41,464 nt of DNA from positions 1 to 41,464 of the forward strand of contig CANPZM010000010.1 of assembly GCA_947589065.1 (NCBI GenBank), read 5' to 3'. This document shows, in pieces, positions 20,394-25,832 of the stretch (its first letter is position 1; every line of letters starts with the position of its first letter). This DNA is from an uncultured Clostridia bacterium (GTDB taxonomy: Bacteria; Bacillota; Clostridia; TANB77; CAG-508). Both the position numbers and the translations under genes were made by a program. Under the pieces are notes generated by a model. It ran no database searches. It worked only from the letters and a program-made list of their open reading frames with translations, and was not told the origin of the DNA.

Positions 20394-20546
20394 GAACAAA
20401 AGCGGACATTTTTAACATTTTCACTATATATGACATTTTAAAGTTTGCGTCCATTGTTCGCCGCAAAAATTTCTTTAGAAATTTTGTGTGAATTTTTAGC
20501 AAAGCTTTTATATAATAGGAATGTTCGGAGAACTTTCCTATTATAT
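20394..20546 (+). repeat. Three-hairpin element, copy C3 (tandem array, diverged 3' half)
   Basis: The 5' half matches C2, but the 3' arm of stem 1 is GTTTGC, which still pairs with GCGGAC through two G-U wobbles. Stem 2 is AAAATTTC/GAAATTTT. An extra small hairpin (AGCAAAGCT) precedes stem 3. The 3' end abuts the rpsR terminator A-run. Confidence 0.85.
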
Positions 20547-20592
20547 AAAAAAACGTTTGAAATTTTTCTAAATTAATTTCAAACGTTTTTTT
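20547..20592 (-). terminator. Terminator of the rpsF-ssb-rpsR operon
   Basis: AACGTTTGAAATT pairs with AATTTCAAACGTT, with A-run and T-run on both sides. It could stop transcription from either direction. Confidence 0.9.
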
Positions 20593-20594
20593 TA

Positions 20595-20879
20595 TTAGTC
20601 CTCTGTATAAGGTAAAATAGCAATATGTCTTGCTCTTTTAACAGCTAATGTAATTTCTCTTTGATGCTTTGCACAAGCACCTGTTGCTCTTCTTGGTAAT
20701 ATTTTACCTTTATCATTAATAAATTTTCTTAATTGTTCAGCATTTTTATAATCTAATTCAAAGTTTTTATCTCCACATAATGGGCAAACTTTTTTTCTGA
20801 TTTTTCTGAACTTTGGATTGAAATCATCATCCATATTATTGTTTCTATTATTTTTCTTGTTTTTCTTATTATCAGCCAT
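20595..20879 (-). CDS. rpsR: 30S ribosomal protein S18
   Basis: This small-subunit protein binds with S6 in the platform of the 30S subunit. 94 residues, slightly longer than usual because of a Lys/Asn-rich N-terminal extension of about 25 residues ([15 protein letters not shown]). The conserved core includes [26 protein letters not shown] and [11 protein letters not shown] at the C-terminus. The CPLC pair, with no second pair visible, is a partial remnant of the zinc-binding form. It is the last gene of rpsF-ssb-rpsR, 29 bases after ssb, followed by a strong terminator. Confidence 0.97.
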   Translation of the reverse strand: MADNKKNKKNNRNNNMDDDFNPKFRKIRKKVCPLCGDKNFELDYKNAEQLRKFINDKGKILPRRATGACAKHQREITLAVKRARHIAILPYTED

Positions 20880-20908
20880 ATCTTATAACCCCCAATCCTT
20901 TCTAAATT

Positions 20909-21325
20909 TTAGAATGGTAGATCATCATCTGAAGAAACTTGAAATTCTTGGCTTTCTGAAACTGCTGTTCCAAAAGTATTTTCAAAATTTTCTCCTGCAC
21001 CGTCTTTTCTACTATCAGCAAAGTAAGCTTCTTCTGCTATTACTTCTGTAACATAGTGTTTTTGACCTTGATCATCATCCCAATTTCTTGTTTGTATTCT
21101 TCCGATTACGCCAACTTGTTGACCTTTTTTAAAATATTTACTACAAAATTCTCCAGTTTTACTCCATGCAACAATTGGAACAAAATCAGCTTGTCTTTCT
21201 TCTCCTTGTCTAGCAAATCTTCTATTAACTGCTAATGTAAATGAAGCAACTAGAGTATTATTTGTTTGTGTATACCTTGTTTCAGGATCTCTTGTTAATC
21301 TTCCCATTAATACAACTTTGTTCAT
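20909..21325 (-). CDS. ssb: Single-stranded DNA-binding protein
   Basis: It coats single-stranded DNA in replication, repair and recombination. The OB fold opens with MNKVVLMGRLTRDPETRYTQ and runs to about residue 105. The acidic tail ends in DDDLPF, the conserved interaction tip for partner enzymes. I start at the ATG at 21325 rather than an in-frame GTG nine bases upstream, because AAAGGTGG overlaps that GTG and is correctly spaced to the ATG; this gives 138 residues. Its position between rpsF and rpsR is the standard Firmicutes arrangement. Confidence 0.97.
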   Translation of the reverse strand: MNKVVLMGRLTRDPETRYTQTNNTLVASFTLAVNRRFARQGEERQADFVPIVAWSKTGEFCSKYFKKGQQVGVIGRIQTRNWDDDQGQKHYVTEVIAEEAYFADSRKDGAGENFENTFGTAVSESQEFQVSSDDDLPF

Positions 21326-21368
21326 TTTTTCCACCTTTCTATATTAAAGGTTTTCCTTAATATTTTTT

Positions 21369-21650
21369 TTAATCTTTTCTTACAGTAATAAATTTCATTA
21401 TGCCATCTGTTATTCTATAGACTCTTTCTAATTCTGCGATTAATTGTGGATTAGATTCAAAAGTATATACAACATAATATCCTTCTGATTTTTTCTGTAT
21501 TTCATAAGCTAATTTTTTTAACCCCATTTCGTCTACATTTTCTACTTTTCCATCACTATTAATTAAATCTGTAAACTTAGTTATAATTGATTTAATTCCT
21601 TGTTCATCTAAACTTGGATTAATAATGATTATGCTTTCGTATTTATTCAT
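21369..21650 (-). CDS. rpsF: 30S ribosomal protein S6
   Basis: This small-subunit protein forms a complex with S18. 93 residues, the family length. Conserved features are MNKYESIIIINPSLDE at the N-terminus, KLAYEIQKKSEGYYVVYTF in the middle (RNA-binding sheet) and DGIMKFITVRKD at the end. The start has AAAAGGAGGTG at good distance. It is the first gene of the operon. The leader between promoter and start can form a hairpin (AACC...GGTT around CATAT/ATATG) that might be an S6:S18 autoregulatory site, though this is weakly supported. Confidence 0.97.
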   Translation of the reverse strand: MNKYESIIIINPSLDEQGIKSIITKFTDLINSDGKVENVDEMGLKKLAYEIQKKSEGYYVVYTFESNPQLIAELERVYRITDGIMKFITVRKD

Positions 21651-21714
21651 TATTTACACCTCCTTTTGGATATATAACCCATATATTAAATATGAGTAAG
21701 GTTTAACGTTGATT

Positions 21715-21743
21715 ATTTTAACACACTTTAGGCTAATATGCAA
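21715..21743 (-). promoter_or_regulatory. Promoter of rpsF-ssb-rpsR
   Basis: Minus strand: TTGCAT (21743-21738), 17-base spacer, TAAAAT (21720-21715). Element copy D begins about eight bases upstream of the -35. Confidence 0.7.
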
Positions 21744-21750
21744 GCTTCTA

Positions 21751-21896
21751 TACAAGAAAAACTTATATTTTTTAGCATTTTCGCTATTTATGATATTTTA
21801 AAGTCCGCGTCTTTGTTCGTCCGCGAAAAATTGTATAACAATTTTTCTGTGGAATGCTTTATATTATAGGAAGTTCAGAGAACTTTCCTATAATAT
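21751..21896 (+). repeat. Three-hairpin element, copy D (5' arm decayed)
   Basis: The 3' two thirds match copy G closely, including stem 2 (AAAAATTGT/ACAATTTTT) and stem 3. The 5' arm has decayed (ACAAGAAAAACTT replaces GAACAAAAGCGGAC), so stem 1 cannot form. It runs head-to-tail into copy E. Confidence 0.75.
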
Positions 21897-22063
21897 AACA
21901 AATCTCGCTTCGTGAGACCTTTTTTTATTTTTTAACTCTTTCTACTTATATTTAAGGTCTCAAAGAAGCGTAAAGATTTGTTGTCGCGAAAAATTGCTTT
22001 AGCAATTTTTCTGTGCAATGTAAGTTTTTTATATAATAGGAAAGTAAAATTTTCCTATTATAT
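21897..22063 (+). repeat. Three-hairpin element, copy E (replaced first stem)
   Basis: Stem 1 has a different sequence but the same layout. AACAAATCT (21897-21905) pairs with AGATTTGTT (21974-21982), CGCTTC (21906-21911) with GAAGCG (21965-21970), and TGAGACC (21913-21919) with GGTCTCA (21956-21962). That is 22 bp, with a 3-nt bulge on the 3' side as in other copies and a 36-nt loop against 35 in copy G. Stem 2 is AAAAATTGCT/AGCAATTTTT. Stem 3 is TTTTATATAATAGGAAA with its complement. It abuts the ppiB-type gene's terminator. Confidence 0.8.
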
Positions 22064-22113
22064 AAAAAAGTCAACCCAACTTGTTAAGTTTTTATATAAC
22101 AAATTAGGTTGAT
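22064..22113 (-). terminator. Terminator of the cyclophilin gene
   Basis: TCAACCTAATTTGTTA pairs with TAACAAGTTGGGTTGA (two mismatches), followed on the minus strand by T6. Confidence 0.8.
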
Positions 22114-22126
22114 ATTATCTATTTTT

Positions 22127-22981
22127 TTATTTTTGTTCTTTAACATCAATTGATTCAATTATTACATCTTCAACAGGTACTGACATTTCTCCTGTATCAC
22201 TTTCTTTAACTTTAGTTTTAGCAATTTTATCAACTACATCCATTCCTTTTACTACTTGTCCAAACACAGTATAGCTCTTATATAAACTTACTATATTTCC
22301 TCCATATTTTTTATATTGTTCCTTTAAATCTTCTCCATATCCTTGACTTGTTAAATATTCTGCACTAGATTCATCATAATTAGCTTGAACAATAAAGAAT
22401 TGACTTCCTAATGAAGATGTTCCTACTCCTGCACTTGCCATGCATAGAGCTCCTCTATATGGAACTAAAGTATCATCTATTTCTTCTTCAAAGCCTTTTC
22501 CCCAAATACTTTCTCCTCCAGTTCCATCACCTTTTGGATCTCCGCCTTGTATCATAAATTCTTCCATAACTCTATGGAATTTTACGCCATCATAATATCC
22601 ATCTTTTGCATGTTGTAAAAAGTTTTCAACTGCCTTTGGAGCTTTTTTATCAAAAAACTTAAATGTAATATCTCCATATCCTTTTACATGCATTACTGCA
22701 ATTGTCTCACCCTTTTTAGGGTCTGCCATTTGCTCTTTGGCAGCAGATTCATAATCTACTTTAGCCTCATCTTCCTTTACACTATTTGTATTTTCGTCAG
22801 TCTCGTTTTCACTATCTACAGTATTTTGATCTGTTGTAGTTAGATTGGTTTCATTTTCTGCACTTACGTTTTCAGCCTCATTTTTTGAATTGCCACCATC
22901 CAATAATATGACTGCTGTAATAGCTATAAATATTATAATAGCAATTATTCCTATAATAATATAAGTCTTTTTACTTTCCAA
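22127..22981 (-). CDS. Membrane-anchored cyclophilin-type peptidyl-prolyl cis-trans isomerase
   Basis: It catalyses cis-trans isomerisation of X-Pro bonds, here probably outside the membrane. The start is TTG at 22981, with AAAGGAG eight bases upstream. An N-terminal helix (about residues 7-28, no lipobox Cys) is followed by an Asn/Glu/Thr-rich acidic linker (about 30-80), then the cyclophilin domain (about 90-282). Family signatures are KFHRVMEEFMIQGGDPKGDGTGG at about 135-157 (catalytic Arg in FHRV, given in part), FEEEIDD, CMASAGVGTSSLGSQFFI (active-site QFF) and VFGQVVKGMDVVDKIA. It is divergent from rplU-rpmA, with its own promoter and terminator. 284 residues, longer than cytosolic PpiB because of anchor and linker. 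Confidence 0.93.
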   Translation of the reverse strand: MESKKTYIIIGIIAIIIFIAITAVILLDGGNSKNEAENVSAENETNLTTTDQNTVDSENETDENTNSVKEDEAKVDYESAAKEQMADPKKGETIAVMHVKGYGDITFKFFDKKAPKAVENFLQHAKDGYYDGVKFHRVMEEFMIQGGDPKGDGTGGESIWGKGFEEEIDDTLVPYRGALCMASAGVGTSSLGSQFFIVQANYDESSAEYLTSQGYGEDLKEQYKKYGGNIVSLYKSYTVFGQVVKGMDVVDKIAKTKVKESDTGEMSVPVEDVIIESIDVKEQK

Positions 22982-23012
22982 AATTCTATCTCCTTTCTTT
23001 CAATCTTTTAAA

Positions 23013-23041
23013 ATGATATATTAAAATTATTTCAAAGTCAA
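23013..23041 (-). promoter_or_regulatory. Promoter of the cyclophilin gene
   Basis: Minus strand: TTGACT (23041-23036), 17-base spacer, TATCAT (23018-23013). The -35 lies about 20 bases from the divergent rplU -35. Confidence 0.75.
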
Positions 23042-23060
23042 TTGAAAAAAAATGTTTTTG

Positions 23061-23089
23061 TTGACTTTTTTCTTACTCTATGTTAGAAT
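23061..23089 (+). promoter_or_regulatory. Promoter of rplU-rpmA
   Basis: TTGACT (23061-23066), 17-base spacer, TAGAAT (23084-23089), with a predicted start near 23096. Confidence 0.8.
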
Positions 23090-23095
23090 ATGTAA

Positions 23096-23178
23096 CTGTA
23101 ATCCGCTTAATTAGGGTTCCATAAATGTTAATTTACTTAACTACCCATCTTTAAGGATTAGCGAGTATACAAAAAAGG
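23096..23178 (+). ncRNA. Ribosomal protein L21-type leader (cis-regulatory RNA)
   Basis: The leader of rplU folds into nested helices: TAATCC (23099-23104) with GGATTA (23155-23160), GGGT (23113-23116) with ACCC (23142-23145), and an inner hairpin GTTAA/TTAAC. Low-GC Gram-positives are known to carry an L21 leader used for autoregulation. Position and fold fit, but I have not matched the consensus base by base. Confidence 0.6.
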
Positions 23179-23191
23179 GAGGTGTACTTAA

Positions 23192-23578
23192 ATGTACGCA
23201 ATTATTGAAACATGTGGAAAACAGTACAAAGTAACAAAAGGAGATGTTGTATTTTTTGAAAAATTAGATACTGAAGAAGGAAAAAAAGTAACTTTTGATA
23301 AAGTTGTTTTAGTATCAGATGACAAAAATGTACAAGTTGGAAATCCTTATGTTAAAGGTATAAAAGTTGAAGGTAAAGTAGTTTCTCATGGTAAAGGTAA
23401 AAAAATTCTTGTATTCAAATATAAGGCTAAAAAGAATTATAGAAGAACACAAGGTCACAGACAACCATATACAAAAGTAGAAATTACTGGAATTAAATTA
23501 CCTACTGCAAAAGCAGAAACAACAGCTGAAAAAGAAGAAAAACCAGATGCAAAAACAGCTACAAAAAAAGCTGAATAA
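23192..23578 (+). CDS. rplU: 50S ribosomal protein L21
   Basis: This large-subunit protein binds 23S rRNA. The 128 residues comprise the normal ~103-residue core ([37 protein letters not shown]) plus a ~22-residue C-terminal tail rich in Lys, Glu, Ala and Thr ([20 protein letters not shown]), which is absent from most L21 proteins. GGGAGGTG precedes the start. It is followed by rpmA after 53 bases, without the ribosomal-processing protease gene (prp/ysxB) usually found between them in Firmicutes. Confidence 0.97.
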   Translation: MYAIIETCGKQYKVTKGDVVFFEKLDTEEGKKVTFDKVVLVSDDKNVQVGNPYVKGIKVEGKVVSHGKGKKILVFKYKAKKNYRRTQGHRQPYTKVEITGIKLPTAKAETTAEKEEKPDAKTATKKAE

Positions 23579-23631
23579 TAAATGTGATAATTATAAATCG
23601 ACATAAAAATATGTGAAAGGAGTGAATTGAA

Positions 23632-23895
23632 GTGGCACATAAAAAAGGTCAAGGTAGTGTAAAAAACGGTAGAGACAGTGAATCAAAACGTTTAGGTCCA
23701 AAAAGAGCTGATGGACAATTTGTATTAGCCGGAAATATATTAGTTAGACAAAGAGGAACACATATTCATCCAGGTACAAATGTTGGAAAAGGTAGTGATG
23801 ACACATTATTTGCTTTATCTGATGGAATAGTAAAATTTGAAAAATTAGGTAAAGACAAAAAACAAGTTAGTGTTCACCCAACATCAGCAAAATAA
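23632..23895 (+). CDS. rpmA: 50S ribosomal protein L27
   Basis: This large-subunit protein has an N-terminal arm that reaches the peptidyl transferase centre. 87 residues, starting at a GTG with AAAGGAG ten bases upstream. The sequence begins [20 protein letters not shown] and carries the conserved [20 protein letters not shown]. An in-frame TGA lies three codons before the GTG. The protein therefore lacks the ~9-residue N-terminal extension, cleaved by Prp, that is typical of Firmicutes L27, matching the missing prp gene. A terminator follows. Confidence 0.97.
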   Translation: MAHKKGQGSVKNGRDSESKRLGPKRADGQFVLAGNILVRQRGTHIHPGTNVGKGSDDTLFALSDGIVKFEKLGKDKKQVSVHPTSAK

Positions 23896-23917
23896 TTAAT
23901 TTTAAAAACATAAAGAG

Positions 23918-23949
23918 TAGTATAATTTTAAAAATTATACTATTTTTTT
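23918..23949 (+). terminator. Terminator of rplU-rpmA
   Basis: TAGTATAATTT pairs with AAATTATACTA around a short A loop, followed by T7. Confidence 0.85.
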
Positions 23950-23966
23950 ATTTTGTTTTAAGTATC
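23947..23966. repeat. Direct repeat flanking the DUF3800 module, left copy
   Basis: TTTATTTTGTTTTAAGTATC, 20 bases, identical at 25483-25502. It overlaps the T-run of the rpmA terminator. The bases following the right copy include ACTGACAC, which also occurs just inside the left copy. Confidence 0.5.
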
Positions 23967-24242
23967 AGAGAAACAAAGGCAGTGTCAAAATCTCCGTTCC
24001 ACTGACACTGTCCCTGTTCACTGAAACTGTTTCCGTTCCTCTTACATTTATTCTGCATCCTCTGCATAAAAAAAGATTATTCAAAAATGAAAAAAAATAT
24101 AGTGAAACCATTTACTTATTTAATTTCAGCATTTAATTTTCTTTTTCTAAACTCTTCCAAAAAAAATATTCGAATATTTTTGTTTTTGGATTTTTCTAAA
24201 ATTAATTCTTTTTAAATTTTTTCTTCAATATTCAATAATAGT
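23967..24242. other. Gene-free stretch with degenerate short repeats
   Basis: No ORF is supported. CAGTGTCA (23980-23987) pairs with TGACACTG (24003-24010). Next come two imperfect 19-base tandem units, ACTGACACTGTCCCTGTTC (24001-24019) and ACTGAAACTGTTTCCGTTC (24020-24038). These are less AT-rich than their surroundings and look like debris of an imported repeat or insertion element. The remainder to 24242 is AT-rich with no clear signal. Confidence 0.45.
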
Positions 24243-24271
24243 TTGACATTTCTAAAGTGCTGCTTTACAAT
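24243..24271 (+). promoter_or_regulatory. Promoter of the DUF3800 gene
   Basis: TTGACA (24243-24248), 17-base spacer, TACAAT (24266-24271). The predicted start near 24278 gives a ~287-base leader before the DUF3800 ATG. Confidence 0.8.
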
Positions 24272-24285
24272 ATAGTTATCGATTT

Positions 24286-24329
24286 TATTAGAACTTATGT
24301 TTTCTAATTCAAAACATCAAGTTCTAATA
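24286..24329 (+). other. Long hairpin at the 5' end of the DUF3800 leader
   Basis: ATTAGAACTTATGTTTT (24287-24303) pairs with AAAACATCAAGTTCTAAT (24311-24328), one bulged C, loop CTAATTC. It would lie about ten bases from the transcript's 5' end, where such stems often stabilise an RNA. Confidence 0.75.
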
Positions 24330-24370
24330 TATAATCCTAAGAAAATAAAAATAGAAATTATAGAAAAAGT

Positions 24371-24390
24371 CATCTGCACAATTGCAGGTG
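24371..24390 (+). other. Second leader hairpin
   Basis: CATCTGCA pairs with TGCAGGTG (one T-G) around CAAT. There is no T-run on the plus strand, so it is not a plus-strand terminator. It lies immediately before element copy F. Confidence 0.65.
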
Positions 24391-24394
24391 TAAA

Positions 24395-24536
24395 GAACAA
24401 AAGCGGACATTATTAATGTTTTCGCTATCTATGGTATTTTAAAGTCCGCGTCTTTGTTCGTCCGCGAAAAATTGTATAATAATTTTTCTGTGGAATCCTT
24501 TATATTATAGAAGTTCAGAGAACTTCCTCATAATAT
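24395..24536 (+). repeat. Three-hairpin element, copy F (inside a 5' leader)
   Basis: Full copy: stem 1 is GAACAAA/TTTGTTC and GCGGAC/GTCCGC. Stem 2 is AAAAATTGT/ATAATTTTT with a G-T wobble on the plus strand. Stem 3 is slightly damaged (CCTCATAATAT). It is the only copy read in its own orientation as the leader of a gene; the SD of that gene (AGGAG) begins about 15 bases after stem 3. Confidence 0.85.
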
Positions 24537-24564
24537 AAAAAAAATAGATTAGGAGAAACATCAA

Positions 24565-25278
24565 ATGGAAGAATATAATGTTTATATTGATGAAAGTGGC
24601 GATGAGGGAATAAGTAGAGGTAGTGAATGGTTTATACTCACTGCCATAATCGTCCCTAAAAAATACGATTTAACTCTTTCAAATAAAATAGTAAAAATAA
24701 AACAAATTATGAATATGAATAGGAAAGACCAATTACATTGGAATAGGATTTTACAATATGATAAAAAAATTCAAATTATATATGAATTAATTTCTGAAAA
24801 TTTTAAAATAATTCATGTTGCTATAAATACTTTTGAAATAAAAAAATTAAAAACTACAGATATATATCCATATTTTATGAGTTATTTAATCGAAAGAGTC
24901 ACTTCATATATAGATAAAAACAATGCTAAATGTAATATTTATATAAGTACAAGAAATGAAAATAATAAGAATAAAAATGAAACTTTAAGAAAAGAGCTTA
25001 CTTCTAAGAGGAAATATCATCACATAAATATTAAATGTATAAATATTGTTAAATTTATTGATAATCGTGATCGAAACTTATTACAATTAGCTGATGTCTG
25101 CTGTAGTTCTTTTGCGCAAGCCATTAAATATAATACTAGTCAAGAATGGGAATATGTTTTAAAATTAAAATCTAATATTTGGAATTATAAAGGTAAATTT
25201 ATAGGATATGGAATTAAATTTTATCCACCAATAGAATGGTTTAAGAGATTTCCATCATTATTATATTTAAGTACATAA
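24565..25278 (+). CDS. DUF3800 domain protein
   Basis: 237 residues. The N-terminal YIDESGDEG (about 7-15) and the C-terminal LLQLADVCCSSFAQAI (about 172-187) are the two conserved blocks of the DUF3800 family, whose acidic residues suggest an RNase H-like nuclease fold. The family is found in phages, mobile elements and defence-rich regions, and its biochemical activity is not settled. A WFILTAIIVP strand and a Lys/Asn-rich middle (about 118-135) are also visible. The start has AGGAG at 24552. The gene has its own promoter, a ~287-base leader containing five hairpins including element copy F, and is flanked by 20-bp direct repeats, all signs of an accessory insertion between rpmA and tRNA-Met. 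A defence or toxin role is inference. Confidence 0.85.
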   Translation: MEEYNVYIDESGDEGISRGSEWFILTAIIVPKKYDLTLSNKIVKIKQIMNMNRKDQLHWNRILQYDKKIQIIYELISENFKIIHVAINTFEIKKLKTTDIYPYFMSYLIERVTSYIDKNNAKCNIYISTRNENNKNKNETLRKELTSKRKYHHINIKCINIVKFIDNRDRNLLQLADVCCSSFAQAIKYNTSQEWEYVLKLKSNIWNYKGKFIGYGIKFYPPIEWFKRFPSLLYLST

Positions 25279-25384
25279 AAAGAAGAGTAATTCCCCCGAT
25301 TACGTTATCCCATATGTCAATGCATACTGCCAATAGATAAACTATCGACCCGTAATTTACTCGGCGAACGAATTACTCTTACTT
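25277..25384 (-). ncRNA. Structured small RNA of unrecognised class
   Basis: A minus-strand promoter (25390-25417) leads into a ~105-base sequence closed by a perfect 10-bp helix: AGAGTAATTC (25379-25370 on the minus strand) with GAATTACTCT (25293-25284), then CTTTTT. Inside, ATTACG pairs with CGTAAT (25356-25351 with 25304-25299), enclosing two small hairpins (GATAG/CTATT-type and TATG/CATA-type). C- and G-rich single-stranded segments (CGGGGG, TTCGCCGAG) could form a pseudoknot. It is not a tRNA, SRP RNA or any riboswitch class I recognise, and no ORF overlaps it. It lies tail-to-tail with DUF3800. Confidence 0.65.
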
Positions 25385-25389
25385 TATAT

Positions 25390-25417
25390 ATTATACAATA
25401 AGTTAAAAAATATTCAA
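25390..25417 (-). promoter_or_regulatory. Promoter of the small RNA
   Basis: Minus strand: TTGAAT (25417-25412), 16-base spacer, perfect TATAAT (25395-25390). The predicted start near 25383 is two or three bases before the closing helix. Confidence 0.65.
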
Positions 25418-25482
25418 GTTTTTTTGAAAAAATTTTATAGATTCGGCAGAAATACTATGGATAGTTGATATCAGTAAATTAA

Positions 25483-25502
25483 TTTATTTTGTTTTAAGTA
25501 TC
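25483..25502. repeat. Direct repeat flanking the DUF3800 module, right copy
   Basis: Identical 20-base match to 23947-23966. It lies between the small RNA promoter and the tRNA-Met terminator. Confidence 0.5.
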
Positions 25503-25526
25503 CAACTGACACATTCAAAAATAAGT

Positions 25527-25569
25527 AAAAAAAATAGAGGTGACGACTACAGAAGTCAACGTACACCTC
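25527..25569 (-). terminator. Terminator of tRNA-Met
   Basis: On the minus strand GAGGTG and GACT pair with AGTC and CACCTC, followed by a T-rich run (TATTTTTTTT). A small GGAGA/TCTCC hairpin precedes it. Confidence 0.8.
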
Positions 25570-25597
25570 AATTTCGGAGAATATTTATCTCCAATCG

Positions 25598-25674
25598 TGG
25601 TAGCGAGAGGGAGGCTCGAACTCTCGACCTACTGGGTATGAACCAGTTGCTCTAGCCAACTGAGCTATCTCGCC
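25598..25674 (-). tRNA. tRNA-Met (CAT anticodon, elongator type)
   Basis: 77 bases with encoded CCA. The cloverleaf has acceptor GGCGAGA/TCTCGCT (first pair G-T), D arm GCTC/GAGC, anticodon stem ACTGG/CCAGT around TTCATAC, and T arm GAGAG/CTCCC with one A-C mismatch. The body resembles elongator tRNA-Met rather than the initiator (no C1-A72 mismatch, no GGG/CCC anticodon stem). A tRNA-Ile with a lysidine-modified CAT cannot be fully excluded by eye. It has its own consensus promoter and terminator. Confidence 0.93.
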
Positions 25675-25686
25675 ATGACAGATAAT

Positions 25687-25715
25687 ATTATACTTGCTAT
25701 TTTTATTTTTGTCAA
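25687..25715 (-). promoter_or_regulatory. Consensus promoter of tRNA-Met
   Basis: Minus strand: TTGACA (25715-25710), 17-base spacer, TATAAT (25692-25687), a perfect match to both hexamers, preceded by an A-rich stretch that may act as an UP element. Confidence 0.9.
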
Positions 25716-25832
25716 TTATTTTTTTTATATAATAGAAAAAATATCCAAACACATACAATAAATATCAAATTTTTATCATATTTACTATTTATTATACGAT
25801 AATTTTACCAATCAGTTTGTTGCAATGTAAAA

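Noticed and set aside
20102-20546. CRISPR array
   Set aside because: The repeats are 146-base units directly abutting each other with no unique spacers, and no cas genes are present.
25277-25384. SRP RNA, 6S RNA or tracrRNA
   Set aside because: No SRP GGAAG/GCAGCC core, too short for 6S RNA, and no CRISPR repeat in the window to pair with.
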